From NCBI GenBank assembly GCA_013815385.1, contig JACDGL010000003.1, positions 1 to 64,000 of the forward strand: a DNA stretch of 64,000 nucleotides, given 5' to 3'. The notes under the pieces were generated by a model. The model did no database searches. It worked only from the letters and a program-made list of their open reading frames with translations, and was not told the origin of the DNA. How positions within the stretch are numbered: the first letter of the stretch is position 1; each line of letters starts with the position of its first letter. Of the stretch, positions 34,805 to 44,369 are shown one piece after another. The position numbers were made by a program, and so were the translations under genes. The DNA comes from Taibaiella sp. GTDB lineage: Bacteria; Bacteroidota; Bacteroidia; Chitinophagales; Chitinophagaceae.

Positions 34805-37204
34805 ATGAATCTTAATCCCATATCCGTCTCTTTTAATTTAAGTGACGGACGTGAAGTGACCATAGAAACTGGCAAGCTTGCTCGCCAGGCCGATGGCGCC
34901 GTTGTGGTGCGCATGGGCAATTGTATGTTGCTCGCTACCGTTGTTGCCAATCGCGAACCAAAGCCAGGCCAGTCTTTCTTCCCGTTAACTGTAGATTACC
35001 AGGAAAAGTTTGCATCTGCAGGCCGTATCCCCGGTTCTTTCTTTAAGCGCGAAGGCCGCCTCAATGATTACGAGGTGCTTGTATCCCGCCTTATAGACCG
35101 CGCATTGCGCCCTCTTTTCCCAGATGATTATGTTTGCGATGTACAGGTTATCGTTACATTGCTTTCTTCTGATAATGAGGTGATGCCCGATGCCCTTGCG
35201 TGTCTTGCAGCATCGGCAGCATTAGCAGTATCAGATGTTCCTGTACAGGAAATGATCTCTGAGGTACGTATAGGTCGTGTGAATGGTGAATATATTGTAA
35301 ACCCTACACGCACCCAGCTTAAGGATGCGGATATGGACTTTATAATAGCCGCTACTGAAAAGAATATTATGATGGTGGAAGGCGAGGCGCACGAGTGCCA
35401 GGAAGCTGACCTCATTAAAGCTATAGAAATAGCGCACGAAGTTATTAAGCACCAGGTAAAGGTACAGCACGAGCTGCGTGCCAAATTAGGTCTTACAGCT
35501 AAGCGCGATTATACAAAGCCTTATACTAATACGGAACTGGAAGCGCGCATTGCTTCTTTCGGTGCAGATAAGATACACCAGGTGGCTAAAGGTGCGCTTG
35601 GCAAGCACGAACGTACCGAAGCTTTCCATGCTATACGGGACGAATTCAAAGCTTCCCTTACAGAAGGCGAACTGAAAGAAGAAGACCTGAAGTTGATAGG
35701 CAACCATTTTCACGATCTGGAAAAGAAAGTCATCCGCAATATGATGTTGGATGAGCGCGTACGCCTCGATGGCCGCAAACTTGATCAGGTGCGCGATCTT
35801 GCCATGGAGATCGATTATCTGCCTTCACCGCACGGCTCTGCATTATTTACCCGTGGCGAAACGCAGTCACTCACTACTGTTACTTATGGTACCAGCGAGG
35901 ATGAGCTGCTGATAGAAAGCGCTGCTACTTCTGCATATTCCAATTTTATTCTCCATTATAATTTTCCCCCGTTCTCTACAGGCGAGGTTAAGTTCTTACG
36001 TGCACCTGCACGCCGCGAGGTTGGCCATGGTAATCTTGCCAAGCGCTCTCTATACCAGATGATGCCTAAGGAAGATTATCCATACACGGTGCGTATCGTT
36101 TCCGATGTGCTGGAGTCTAATGGTTCTTCTTCTATGGCTACTGTGTGCGCAGGCTCACTGGCTATGATGGATGCCGGCATCCCTTTCCCTAAGCACGTAG
36201 GTGGTGTGGCTATGGGCCTCATCTCTGGCGAGAACGGAAAGTTTGCTGTACTTACAGATATACTCGGCGATGAAGATCATCTGGGTGATATGGACTTTAA
36301 AGTTACCGGCACACGCGATGGTATCTGCGGTATCCAGATGGATATTAAAGTAGATGGCCTTAGCATGGATATAATGATGCAGGCACTGGAGCAGGCAAAC
36401 CGTGGACGTATGCACATACTGGATGCAATGTATAATTGCATCAGCGAACCACGTGCCGAACTGAAGGCGCACGCACCACGCATAGAACAGCTGAATATAG
36501 AACGTGAGTTCATTGGCGCTGTGATAGGCCCGGGCGGTAAGATAATTCAGGAAATACAACGCGAAACCGGCGCTACTATCAATATAGAAGAGGTCGGCAA
36601 CGAGGGTGTTATCAAGGTATTCTCCGCAAATAAAGAAAGTATTGACAAGGCTATGGCCTGGATAAAAGGCATAGTAGCTATACCAGAAATAGGTGCTACC
36701 TATGAAGGCACTGTGAAGAGCATCATGCCATTTGGCGCCTTTATCGAGTTCATGCCGGGCAAGCAGGGTTTGCTGCACATATCAGAAGTAAGCTGGAAAC
36801 GCCTCGATTCTCTGGAAGGAGTACTGAACGAAGGCGATACAGTAAAGATAAAGCTGATAGGCACTGATCCTAAAACGGGCAAGCTGCGTCTTAGCCGCAA
36901 AGTGCTGATGGAAAAACCCGAAGGCTTCGTAGAACCTGAAAGACGCGAAGGCGGCGACAGGGGCGATCGTGGAGACCGCCGCGATCGTGGTGGAGACAGG
37001 GGGGACCGCAGAAGCAACGACCGTGGTGGAGACCGCCGCGACCGTGGAGACAGAGGCGACCGTAGAAGCAATGACCGCGGAGACCGTCCTGCCAGCCAGC
37101 GTACTGAGTATGCAAATAACAACGAACAAACCAACACTACAGAAGCCATACAGCCACAACAGCAGATAACACCTGATGTGGATGATAGCGACCTGAAGTT
37201 GTAA
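34805..37204 (+). CDS. pnp: Polyribonucleotide nucleotidyltransferase (PNPase)
   Basis: Trimeric 3'-5' phosphorolytic exoribonuclease of RNA decay. The 799-residue order is: first RNase PH domain (about 10-145), helical linker, second PH domain (about 320-550), KH domain ([18 protein letters not shown]) and S1 domain ([27 protein letters not shown]). After these, where E. coli PNPase (711) ends, there is an extra tail of about 95 residues. It is first made of Arg, Gly and Asp repeats ([17 protein letters not shown] and similar) and then Gln/Asn/Thr-rich, ending DVDDSDLKL. The tail is probably disordered and RNA-binding. It follows rpsO and ends at a bidirectional terminator. Confidence 0.97.
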   Translation: MNLNPISVSFNLSDGREVTIETGKLARQADGAVVVRMGNCMLLATVVANREPKPGQSFFPLTVDYQEKFASAGRIPGSFFKREGRLNDYEVLVSRLIDRALRPLFPDDYVCDVQVIVTLLSSDNEVMPDALACLAASAALAVSDVPVQEMISEVRIGRVNGEYIVNPTRTQLKDADMDFIIAATEKNIMMVEGEAHECQEADLIKAIEIAHEVIKHQVKVQHELRAKLGLTAKRDYTKPYTNTELEARIASFGADKIHQVAKGALGKHERTEAFHAIRDEFKASLTEGELKEEDLKLIGNHFHDLEKKVIRNMMLDERVRLDGRKLDQVRDLAMEIDYLPSPHGSALFTRGETQSLTTVTYGTSEDELLIESAATSAYSNFILHYNFPPFSTGEVKFLRAPARREVGHGNLAKRSLYQMMPKEDYPYTVRIVSDVLESNGSSSMATVCAGSLAMMDAGIPFPKHVGGVAMGLISGENGKFAVLTDILGDEDHLGDMDFKVTGTRDGICGIQMDIKVDGLSMDIMMQALEQANRGRMHILDAMYNCISEPRAELKAHAPRIEQLNIEREFIGAVIGPGGKIIQEIQRETGATINIEEVGNEGVIKVFSANKESIDKAMAWIKGIVAIPEIGATYEGTVKSIMPFGAFIEFMPGKQGLLHISEVSWKRLDSLEGVLNEGDTVKIKLIGTDPKTGKLRLSRKVLMEKPEGFVEPERREGGDRGDRGDRRDRGGDRGDRRSNDRGGDRRDRGDRGDRRSNDRGDRPASQRTEYANNNEQTNTTEAIQPQQQITPDVDDSDLKL

Positions 37205-37225
37205 TATAATTCGATAACTGTTTAT

Positions 37226-37255
37226 AAAAAATGCCCTGTATACAGGGCATTTTTT
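37226..37255. terminator. Bidirectional terminator after pnp
   Basis: 13-bp stem (37226-37238 with 37243-37255) centred on TGCCCTGTATACAGGGCA with an A-run before and a T-run after, serving pnp (+) and the convergent NAD(P)-binding protein gene (-). Confidence 0.85.
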
Positions 37256-37308
37256 ATTTTGAGTTTCTTTAGTGCGTTGGCAACCTTTAATCCTATAACC
37301 TTTCAACC

Positions 37309-37977
37309 TTACCCCTCTCCCAAAGCATTTATATCCCTCACTTCCAGTATCTTCTTACTATTGCCATCCAATGCGATCTTTATCATTGCCTGCCCTAATT
37401 GGTGCATAGTGCTGGCAGCGCCCTTAAAGAAAGTCTTCAACACAGGGTATAGCCACGCAAATGCATAATATAGTTTGTGTACCCTCTTTTGGCCCTTATT
37501 GGGCTTTATCATGCCTGGCCGTATGCCATAGGCGTTCTTAAAAAGCTTCATCAGGTCATTCTCCGTTTTTCCCTTCACACGCGCCCAGCGGCTGTTGCCC
37601 TTCTCCGAGCTGTCCGTGTTCTCGCCCGATACATACTCAAATACCATATCAGGGTTCACTTCTGCCAGTGTTTTTGCAAAACCCAGGGTTAGTGTGTAGG
37701 TAGTCTTATAATAATCATCTGCACTGATACCTACAGAAGATATACCGAGGCAAAACAGGCAGGCATCATACCCCTTCACTTTTTCTTTTATAGAACTGAT
37801 ATCTGCCAGGTCACTCTGAATGAGCTCCTTTAGTTTAGGGTGGCTTATACCCGCAGGTTTTCTATTGATTATCAAAACCCATTCCACCTGCGCATGCTGT
37901 AAGCATTCTTCCAGTACACCCTCACCTACCATGCCCGTAGCGCCGGTCAATACGATGCTTATTTTTTTATCGCTCAT
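37309..37977 (-). CDS. NAD(P)-binding Rossmann-fold protein
   Basis: A 222-residue atypical short-chain dehydrogenase/epimerase-like protein. The N-terminal dinucleotide loop is VLTGATGMVGEGVL, the first strand-helix pair after a short MSDKK start. Later marks include CLFCLGIS, the VSGENTDSSEKG segment in place of the usual active-site Ser, and IRPGMIKP. It resembles the HTATIP2/epimerase-like group; substrate unknown. The frame extends back to a TTG at 37989, but the ATG at 37977 gives the expected start. It lies downstream of the GH3 gene, separated by a terminator, so it may have its own promoter. Confidence 0.8.
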   Translation of the reverse strand: MSDKKISIVLTGATGMVGEGVLEECLQHAQVEWVLIINRKPAGISHPKLKELIQSDLADISSIKEKVKGYDACLFCLGISSVGISADDYYKTTYTLTLGFAKTLAEVNPDMVFEYVSGENTDSSEKGNSRWARVKGKTENDLMKLFKNAYGIRPGMIKPNKGQKRVHKLYYAFAWLYPVLKTFFKGAASTMHQLGQAMIKIALDGNSKKILEVRDINALGEG

Positions 37978-37990
37978 AATGCTATCCAAT

Positions 37991-38016
37991 AAAAAAAGCT
38001 GCCATTAGCAGCTTTT
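37991..38016 (-). terminator. Terminator of the GH3-family gene
   Basis: 9-bp stem (37994-38002 with 38008-38016), 5-nt loop. The seven A at 37991-37997 read as a T-run on the minus strand. It lies 8 bp beyond the GH3 stop and directly upstream of the next gene. Confidence 0.8.
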
Positions 38017-38023
38017 GTAAATT

Positions 38024-39538
38024 TTATCCTTTTGTATAAGGCAATATTTCTTCCAGGTATTTTCGTTCGTTGCTCAGGCGGGGTACCTTATGCTGGCCGC
38101 CTAGCTTGCCTTTATCTTTTAGCCATTTATTAAACCCATCCTTAGGCATAGCGTGTACTATTGGCATACGCAGGGCTATATCTTTATGGCGCTTGGCCTC
38201 GTAGTCTGAATTTTCGGCCTGCAGGGCCTTATCCAGTGCTTTTACAAATACATCCAGCGGGCATGGCAGCTTTTCAAATTCTATTATCCATTCATGGGCG
38301 CCATTGGTCTGGCCGGTCATATATACAGGTGCCGCAGTGTAGTCATTCACTATTGCCCCTGTTTGCGCACAGGCTATAGTTATAGCGTGATCGGTATTGT
38401 CTACGATCACCTCTTCGCCAAATGCGTTGATAAAATGCTTCAGCCGCCCCGATACTTTTATACGATAGGGGTTTAGCGAGGTGAATTGTATGGTATCGCC
38501 TACCAGGTAGCGCCATAAGCCGCCATTAGTGCTTATTACCAGGGCGTAGTTCTTATTCAGCTCTACCTCTTTTAAGGTTAAGGTTTCCGGTTCCGGCTTG
38601 CCGTATTCTTCCATCGGCATGAACTCGTAAAATATGCCGTGGTTCAGGAATAGCAGCATTCCATCGCTTCCTACCCTGTCTTGCGCAGCAAAAAAACCTT
38701 CCGAGGCATTATATGTTTCCATATAGTGCATCCCGGCAGAGGGTATGTATTGCTCAAATTGTTTACGGTACGGCATAAAGCTTACACCGCCATGTATGTA
38801 CAGCTCCAGGTCGGGCCATATATCCAGCAGGTTATCGGTACCTGCTATCTCAAAAAGTCTTTTTATCAGCACTATGGTCCAGGTAGGTACCCCTGCTATA
38901 TAGGTAACATTTTCATGGATGGTAGTGCGGGCTATCATTTCTATTTTCTCCTCCCACTCATCCATCAGTGCTATAGACAGTTCGGGTGTACGCACCAGTT
39001 GTCCCATCCAGGGCATGTTCTGTAGCATTACTGCCGATAGGTCGCCAAAGAAGGAGTCCGCGTTTAGCTGGTTCACCTGGTGGCTGCCGCCCATCATAAG
39101 GCATTTGCCCCACACCATGCTGCTCTGCGGAAACTGCCGTAGGTATAGTGTCAATACATCCTTCCCTGCCTTAAAATGATTGTCATCCAGCGACTCCTTA
39201 CTTACGGGTATGAACTTGCTTTTATCGCTTGTGGTCCCGCTCGATTTGGCAAACCAGGTTATGGGCGATGGCCACAATACATTCTGCCTGCCCTCCATTA
39301 TAGCCTGTATATAAGGCTTCATGGTATCGTAGTCGTTAATGGGTACGTTTTTCCTGAACTCTGCTATAGTGTTCAGCTTTTCAAATCCATGCTTCTTGCC
39401 ATATTCAGTGAACTGGGCAGAACCAACCAATTTATTAAATACCTGGCGTTGTGTATCCAGCGGATTCAGCATGAAGTTGTCTATCGCGCTTTGGCGTAGC
39501 TTCATAAATCCCTTCAGAGCCGGACTGATTATACTCAT
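38024..39538 (-). CDS. GH3-family acyl-adenylating ligase
   Basis: A 504-residue protein of the GH3 family, best known from plants, where members adenylate hormones such as indole-acetate or jasmonate and join them to amino acids. The adenylate-forming motifs are visible: the Ser/Thr-rich ATP loop WFAKSSGTTSDKSKFIP at about residues 109-125, GGVSFMPYR, METYNASEGFFAAQD and YALVISTNGGLWRYLVGDT. A C-terminal domain follows (NAFGEEVIVDNTDHAI). Bacterial members are widespread in Bacteroidota but their substrates are mostly unknown. It is a single gene, and its terminator separates it from the NAD(P)-binding protein gene. Confidence 0.88.
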   Translation of the reverse strand: MSIISPALKGFMKLRQSAIDNFMLNPLDTQRQVFNKLVGSAQFTEYGKKHGFEKLNTIAEFRKNVPINDYDTMKPYIQAIMEGRQNVLWPSPITWFAKSSGTTSDKSKFIPVSKESLDDNHFKAGKDVLTLYLRQFPQSSMVWGKCLMMGGSHQVNQLNADSFFGDLSAVMLQNMPWMGQLVRTPELSIALMDEWEEKIEMIARTTIHENVTYIAGVPTWTIVLIKRLFEIAGTDNLLDIWPDLELYIHGGVSFMPYRKQFEQYIPSAGMHYMETYNASEGFFAAQDRVGSDGMLLFLNHGIFYEFMPMEEYGKPEPETLTLKEVELNKNYALVISTNGGLWRYLVGDTIQFTSLNPYRIKVSGRLKHFINAFGEEVIVDNTDHAITIACAQTGAIVNDYTAAPVYMTGQTNGAHEWIIEFEKLPCPLDVFVKALDKALQAENSDYEAKRHKDIALRMPIVHAMPKDGFNKWLKDKGKLGGQHKVPRLSNERKYLEEILPYTKG

Positions 39539-39595
39539 CTATATTACTTCAAAAAAATTTGCTATACAATACGTATAAAGCTACTAATTACTTCT

Positions 39596-40348
39596 TTACT
39601 GCAAGGAGGAGTAGTCCTTTCTTTTCAGCACAAAGTTTTTACCCAGGTACACCCGGCGCACTGTTTCATCAGCCGCCAGTTCTTCCGCTACACCCGATTT
39701 TAATATTTTCCCTTCAAAAAGCAGGTAGGCGCGGTCGGTAATAGATAGTGTTTCCTGTACATTATGATCGGTTATGAGGATGCCTATGTTCTTAAACTTC
39801 AGGCGGGCTACTATTGCCTGTATATCTTCCACTGCTATGGGGTCTATCCCGGCAAATGGCTCATCAAGCAATATGAACTTTGGGTCTACACATAATGCGC
39901 GGGCTATTTCTGTACGTCTTCTTTCGCCCCCGCTCAGCACATCTCCGGGGCTTTTACGCACATGCCCCAGCCTGAACTCTTCTATCAGCGACTCCAGTTT
40001 ATTTTGTTGCTCACCCTTCGTCAGCTTTGTCATTTCCAGCACCGCCAGTATGTTATCCTCTACAGATAATTTCCTGAAGACCGATGGCTCCTGCGGCAAG
40101 TACCCTATACCCATCTGCGCCCTTTTGTACATGGGCAGCTTGGTTATTTCCTGCCCGCCCAGGTACACATTTCCCTCATCAGGCTTCACCAACCCCACTA
40201 CCATGTAGAACGAGGTGGTTTTACCTGCACCGTTTGGCCCCAGCAACCCTACTATTTCGCCCTGGCTCACTTCAAAAGATACATCATTCACCACCGTACG
40301 TGAACGGTATCGCTTTATCAATCCTTCTGTATGTATCCTGAGCCTCAT
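39596..40348 (-). CDS. lptB: Lipopolysaccharide export ABC ATPase
   Basis: Cytoplasmic ATPase of the Lpt machine, which drives extraction of LPS from the inner membrane through LptFG. The 250-residue protein has Walker A GPNGAGKT (37-44), the Q-loop in [12 protein letters not shown], signature [15 protein letters not shown], Walker [14 protein letters not shown] and the H-loop [25 protein letters not shown] and the FAGIDPIAV stretch separate LptB from general branched-chain ATPases. Partner genes lptF, lptG, lptA and lptC are not nearby. It is divergent from the AT-rich acyltransferase gene. Confidence 0.92.
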   Translation of the reverse strand: MRLRIHTEGLIKRYRSRTVVNDVSFEVSQGEIVGLLGPNGAGKTTSFYMVVGLVKPDEGNVYLGGQEITKLPMYKRAQMGIGYLPQEPSVFRKLSVEDNILAVLEMTKLTKGEQQNKLESLIEEFRLGHVRKSPGDVLSGGERRRTEIARALCVDPKFILLDEPFAGIDPIAVEDIQAIVARLKFKNIGILITDHNVQETLSITDRAYLLFEGKILKSGVAEELAADETVRRVYLGKNFVLKRKDYSSLQ

Positions 40349-40550
40349 GTTAGCGACAAAAATAAGGGAATATGGCCTACAATTACAGCCATCGGTATAC
40401 TTATATGTTATTTATTAGGAAATTCCATTATCAACCTAAGTTTCTATATATACCAAACGGAAAATGATAGTGCATTGTTTTTCAAATTAATGCGGAAACA
40501 TTTAGCTTTACCAATAATTTAAACACCAAAAAGATATACCACAACTCCAC

Positions 40551-41735
40551 ATGCCTTCTATAGAATCTGTTGAGGGACTGTCTGTTACAGGCAGATCTAT
40601 AAATGAACCGCAATCCATACACAAGCCGTATTTTAAAAATCTGGATGGGTTACGTTTTTTAGCAGCTTTTATAGTTATCTGCAACCATGCTTTCTTTATA
40701 AGAAAGACTAATATTTATTTATTGGATCAAATCATTTTCTTACTTACTAAGGGTGCATATGGAGTGCAATTTTTCTTTGTATTAAGTGGCTTTTTAATTA
40801 CATATTTACTATTTGATGAAGAAGACAGAAGAAACATCATAAATATAAAGAAATTCTACATACGTAGGATTTTCAGGATTTGGCCGCTTTATTATACAAT
40901 AGTCATCCTGGGTTTTGTAATTATTCCTCCTATTGTTACCCGCTTTAATCCGGCGTATCATCACATATTGATTACTACTGGAGCTACATATGTAGTGTTC
41001 TTCTTAGCAAACTATGGTGATATAATTCATAACCTGAAGCACCTGAAAGATGGTAATTATATTCTCGCAACAATTTGGTCAGTATCAATTGAAGAGCAAT
41101 TTTATCTAATATGGCCAATCCTTTTTGTTCTTTTTCGTAAAGCAAGACCTTACCTATTTCTTGTAGTTATTGCTATTTCTATTTTTTACAAATACTACAT
41201 TCTGGCTCCTAACAATACTAAAATGTATCTTGATAGTATTGCTAATTTTCATTTTCTTGCACTAGGCGGACTATTAGCGTGGGCAATGTACTATAAAACC
41301 AAAGCCTATCATTTTGTTTGTAACATGCCTAAGGCGTTAACGGTCACTATCTATATATTAGGAATGGGTAGCCTGGTATGGAGGGATGACATAGTTAAAG
41401 CTACTGGAGAATTGGCAGGGCTTATAACTGCGCTTTTTTTCGCATTTGTAATAGCAGAGCAATCATTTAACTGCAATAGGGTATTCAATATGGGGCGTGC
41501 TTTTTTTTCTAAATGGGGAAAATACACATACGCTATGTATATGATACACCCAAGTGTCATTCTGTTTCTGGAATGGATAGTAAAATCAGCCAAAATATGG
41601 AATCCAAAATCTTATTCATTTAACCTACTTTATTTCTCAGGCTGTTTAATATTTACAATCTTACTTTCAATTTGTTCCTATTACATTTTAGAACGACCTT
41701 TTTTGATATTGAAAAATAAATACTTCGAAAGTTAA
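40551..41735 (+). CDS. Acyltransferase family 3 (OafA/YrhL-like) membrane protein
   Basis: A 394-residue polytopic inner-membrane acyltransferase with about ten hydrophobic segments. It probably O-acetylates a surface polysaccharide, lipid or peptidoglycan-linked sugar. The N-terminal family marks are present: LDGLRFLAAFIVICNHAFF with the conserved His, then GVQFFFVLSGFLITYLLF with the R-x10-H-type arrangement. RRIFRIWPLYY and SVSIEEQFYLIWP follow. The DNA is visibly richer in A and T than the neighbouring lptB and metF genes and uses more A/T-ending codons, which suggests horizontal acquisition. It is a single gene in divergent orientation to lptB. Substrate unknown. Confidence 0.88.
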   Translation: MPSIESVEGLSVTGRSINEPQSIHKPYFKNLDGLRFLAAFIVICNHAFFIRKTNIYLLDQIIFLLTKGAYGVQFFFVLSGFLITYLLFDEEDRRNIINIKKFYIRRIFRIWPLYYTIVILGFVIIPPIVTRFNPAYHHILITTGATYVVFFLANYGDIIHNLKHLKDGNYILATIWSVSIEEQFYLIWPILFVLFRKARPYLFLVVIAISIFYKYYILAPNNTKMYLDSIANFHFLALGGLLAWAMYYKTKAYHFVCNMPKALTVTIYILGMGSLVWRDDIVKATGELAGLITALFFAFVIAEQSFNCNRVFNMGRAFFSKWGKYTYAMYMIHPSVILFLEWIVKSAKIWNPKSYSFNLLYFSGCLIFTILLSICSYYILERPFLILKNKYFES

Positions 41736-41773
41736 ATTTACAAAATAGATGATACTAGATTTCAAGCCATTAT

Positions 41774-42727
41774 ATGAAACTTACACAGCATTTAGCCGAG
41801 GCTAAGAAGACCATTATCTCGCTGGAGGTATTGCCGCCTACCAAAGGGAAAAGCATAGAATCGATTTATAGCCATCTCGATACCCTTATGGAGTTCGAGC
41901 CAAGCTTTGTAAATGTCACTTACCACCGTGCCGAACAGGTGTATAAAAAACGCACCGATGGTAACTTTGAACGGGTAGAGATAAGGAAGCGGCCAGGCAC
42001 TGTGGGTATATGCGCGGCTATCATGAATAAGTACAAGGTAGAGGCCATACCACACCTTATATGTGGGGGTTTTAGTAAGGAAGAGACCGAAAATGCGTTA
42101 ATAGACCTCCATTTCCTCGGCATTAAGAATGTGCTCGCTTTACGGGGAGACGCAGCCGCAAACGAAAAATTCTTTACTCCCCATCCTCATGGGCACCGAT
42201 ATGCGGAAGACCTGGTAAAGCAGGTGATCAGCCTTAATAAAGGCCATTACATGGAAGAGGATATAATGGATGGCGTAAAGACTGATTTCTGTATTGGTGT
42301 AGCCGGTTATCCTGAAAAACACTTTGAAGCGCCTAACCTCGATACTGATATAGAATATCTGAAACGCAAAATAGAGTTGGGGGCGGATTATGTAACTACG
42401 CAGATGTTCTTTGAGAACAAGCACTATTATAGTTATGTAAGCAAGTGCCGCGAACATAATGTAACAGTACCCATACTCCCTGGTTTAAAGCCCCTTACCA
42501 GTAAACGCCAGCTAAGCATGATACCCAGCATCTTTAATGTAGAGGTGCCGGTAGATCTGTATAATGAAATGATGAAGGCAAAAACAGAAGCAGATTGCGA
42601 CCTGGTAGGCACCGAATGGCTGCTGCACCAGTGCCGCGACCTCCTGAAGAATGGTGCGCCTGTGCTGCACTTTTATACATTAGGCAAACCAAAAGTTATT
42701 TATGATGTATTGAAACAGCTTTTGTAA
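41774..42727 (+). CDS. metF: Methylenetetrahydrofolate reductase
   Basis: FAD-dependent TIM-barrel enzyme that reduces 5,10-methylene-THF to 5-methyl-THF, the methyl donor for methionine synthesis. With AhcY in this window it belongs to the methyl cycle. The 317-residue protein has SLEVLPPTKGKSIESIY at the N-terminus with the catalytic Glu, PHLICGGFSKEE, NVLALRGDA, the FAD/substrate segment IGVAGYPEKH, and ADYVTTQMFFENKHYY. Length is normal for bacterial MetF. It follows the acyltransferase by 38 bp but differs in base composition. A strong terminator follows. Confidence 0.95.
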   Translation: MKLTQHLAEAKKTIISLEVLPPTKGKSIESIYSHLDTLMEFEPSFVNVTYHRAEQVYKKRTDGNFERVEIRKRPGTVGICAAIMNKYKVEAIPHLICGGFSKEETENALIDLHFLGIKNVLALRGDAAANEKFFTPHPHGHRYAEDLVKQVISLNKGHYMEEDIMDGVKTDFCIGVAGYPEKHFEAPNLDTDIEYLKRKIELGADYVTTQMFFENKHYYSYVSKCREHNVTVPILPGLKPLTSKRQLSMIPSIFNVEVPVDLYNEMMKAKTEADCDLVGTEWLLHQCRDLLKNGAPVLHFYTLGKPKVIYDVLKQLL

Positions 42728-42746
42728 AATGAAAATTCAGGATCAT

Positions 42747-42777
42747 AAAAAAGGAGGATGTTACATCCTCCTTTTTT
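42747..42777. terminator. Bidirectional terminator between metF and the beta-lactamase
   Basis: 14-bp stem (42747-42760 with 42764-42777), 3-nt loop, A-run on the left and T-run on the right. It can stop metF (+) and the convergent beta-lactamase gene (-), whose stop codon it abuts. Confidence 0.85.
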
Positions 42778-43621
42778 ATTTGATAGCCCCGTAGTCTTTC
42801 AATACTTCATGCAGTATATCCAGGCGCACTTTGTACCAGTCATGGGTTGTATCATTTGCAGGCACATCAAAATTCAATGCAAAGAAATAAGGGTATCGCC
42901 GCTCATTGCTTTTATTCATTGATTCCTTGGGTTCATTTACTTCCTGTATGCGTTCTGCAAAACCTACTATCCAGCAGGTCATCTTGTTGCCTACAATACC
43001 GGTACCCGTCTTATAATAGAGTTTGTAATGAGTGCTGTCCTCGCGCAGCATTATGCTGCGTACTATACGCTGCGCCCTTTCTGAGAAAGGAAGCTCATTA
43101 AAGTATAGTTTCTTCAGCAGCCCTACCTGCTCATCGGCGGTTATCTGTAAGGAATTGTCAAGCCAGAACCTATCCAGTTGCGGGCCCATTTTCATATTGC
43201 CATACTTTACCGAATCAATATAGTGCTGCATTACAGGCCGTCCTATACGCCGCGCTATTTCCTGGTAGTAAGGTACATTGCTCACCATAAAAGCTTCTCT
43301 CATATTCATATCCTTATCCCATTCCGGTTTGCGCGCTACCCCATCCCATTTTATGATCATCTGGTCATCAGGCGCCACAGCAGTTTCCAGCGCCACCAGC
43401 GAATTGAATATCTTGAAAGTGGATGCTGGCAGGTATCGTGTAGTGCAGCGTTTCAGGTTATAATAGTGTATGGACTCATGGGTATGGTCGCGCAGCATTA
43501 CACAGGCACTTTTTATACCGTATGCCTCATAATACCGGCCCCAGTCTTTATGCTCTTTTACCCGTGTTCTGGCACATGATGCCAGCAATACGATACAAAG
43601 AAATGATGCTAATATCCGCAT
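42776..43621 (-). CDS. Class D (OXA-type) beta-lactamase, lipoprotein
   Basis: A 281-residue serine beta-lactamase of class D. All signature elements are present: STFK with nucleophile Ser67 and Lys70, SNV at 114-116, YGN at 140-142, FWL at 152-154 (Trp of the omega loop) and KTG at 204-206. Class D enzymes hydrolyse penicillins, sometimes cephalosporins or carbapenems; the spectrum cannot be read here. The signal peptide ends in a lipobox LLASC (Cys16), so it should be membrane-anchored. Base composition and neighbours give no sign of mobile origin, so it looks like a resident chromosomal gene. A relative such as the BlaR sensor domain is excluded by its single-domain length. Confidence 0.9.
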   Translation of the reverse strand: MRILASFLCIVLLASCARTRVKEHKDWGRYYEAYGIKSACVMLRDHTHESIHYYNLKRCTTRYLPASTFKIFNSLVALETAVAPDDQMIIKWDGVARKPEWDKDMNMREAFMVSNVPYYQEIARRIGRPVMQHYIDSVKYGNMKMGPQLDRFWLDNSLQITADEQVGLLKKLYFNELPFSERAQRIVRSIMLREDSTHYKLYYKTGTGIVGNKMTCWIVGFAERIQEVNEPKESMNKSNERRYPYFFALNFDVPANDTTHDWYKVRLDILHEVLKDYGAIK

Positions 43622-43639
43622 GGTTTATTGTTTGCGCTG

Positions 43640-43647
43640 CAAAGGTA
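43640..43647 (-). promoter_or_regulatory. Putative -7 box of the beta-lactamase gene
   Basis: On the minus strand TACCTTTG matches TAnnTTTG, 18 bp before the ATG. No TTTG -33 element is evident. Confidence 0.5.
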
Positions 43648-43715
43648 AATGATTGTTCGGGTGTTCATGTTTGTTAATTTCTTTTCTCTTCTTGTTTATT
43701 TACCGGATTCATAGT

Positions 43716-43739
43716 TACTTTGCAATACAAAGTACTTTT
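43716..43739 (+). promoter_or_regulatory. Operator-like palindrome 1 of the CreD module
   Basis: TACTTTG-CAATA-CAAAGTA is a perfect 7-bp inverted repeat (43716-43734) followed by CTTTT, ending at the ATG of the next gene. The 23-bp word at 43717-43739 recurs with 20 of 23 identities at 44686-44708, in front of creD. It probably overlaps the promoter -7 region. Confidence 0.65.
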
Positions 43740-44363
43740 ATGCATCCAACAGAACAAGACCCGTCCGAAACACTGCAGGAGATACGCAGCATAATGGAGC
43801 GCTCAGCCAGGTTCCTTTCTTTAAGTGGCTGGAGCGGGGTATGGGCGGGTTGTGTGGCATTAATAGGCGCTTTGATTGCACACGACTGGTTACAGAGGCT
43901 TAACTGGAACCCATCCAGATACACAGATCTTATAAGAATGAAGTTTATCTTTTTAGGGATAATAATATTTATAGCTGCATTAGGTGGTGGGTACCTCTTA
44001 ACGCTGCTAAAAGTAAAGCAGCAGAAGCAGCAATTTTGGAACCATGCTTCCAGGCAACTGGTGTTACAGATAGCTATTCCACTCCTGGCCGGAGGTTTTT
44101 TTGTAATTGGGTTTCTTAATTATGGTAATGAAATGTATATCGCCCCTTCCTGCCTTATATTTTATGGACTGGCCTTATTAAATGGCAGCAAATATACCCT
44201 TACTGATATCCGTTATTTAGGCTACCTCGAAATAACGCTTGGATGTATTTGCATATTTTTCCCGGGCACGGGACTCTATTTCTGGGCTGCGGGCTTTGGT
44301 GTATTACACATACTATACGGCATCATCATGTGGAATAAATATGACAGGAAAAAAGTACAATAA
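43740..44363 (+). CDS. Five-TM membrane protein of the CreD module
   Basis: A 207-residue inner-membrane protein of unknown function. After a soluble, acidic start (residues 1-25, MHPTEQDPSETLQEIRSIM, then ERSARF) it has membrane segments at about 28-47, 66-85, 105-123, 130-147 and 158-190. No catalytic motif is visible. The open frame extends upstream past the operator, but the ATG at 43740 begins a sequence typical of homologues placed before winged-helix regulators. It ends 6 bp before the regulator gene, so the two form one operon. A sensory or partner role for the regulator is inference. Confidence 0.75.
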   Translation: MHPTEQDPSETLQEIRSIMERSARFLSLSGWSGVWAGCVALIGALIAHDWLQRLNWNPSRYTDLIRMKFIFLGIIIFIAALGGGYLLTLLKVKQQKQQFWNHASRQLVLQIAIPLLAGGFFVIGFLNYGNEMYIAPSCLIFYGLALLNGSKYTLTDIRYLGYLEITLGCICIFFPGTGLYFWAAGFGVLHILYGIIMWNKYDRKKVQ

Positions 44364-44369
44364 TTGGAA

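Noticed and set aside
42776-43621. Reading the class D gene as a BlaR-type sensor or a mobile resistance cassette
   Set aside because: Single-domain length with lipobox argues for an enzyme; there are no integron, transposon or attC-like sequences around it.
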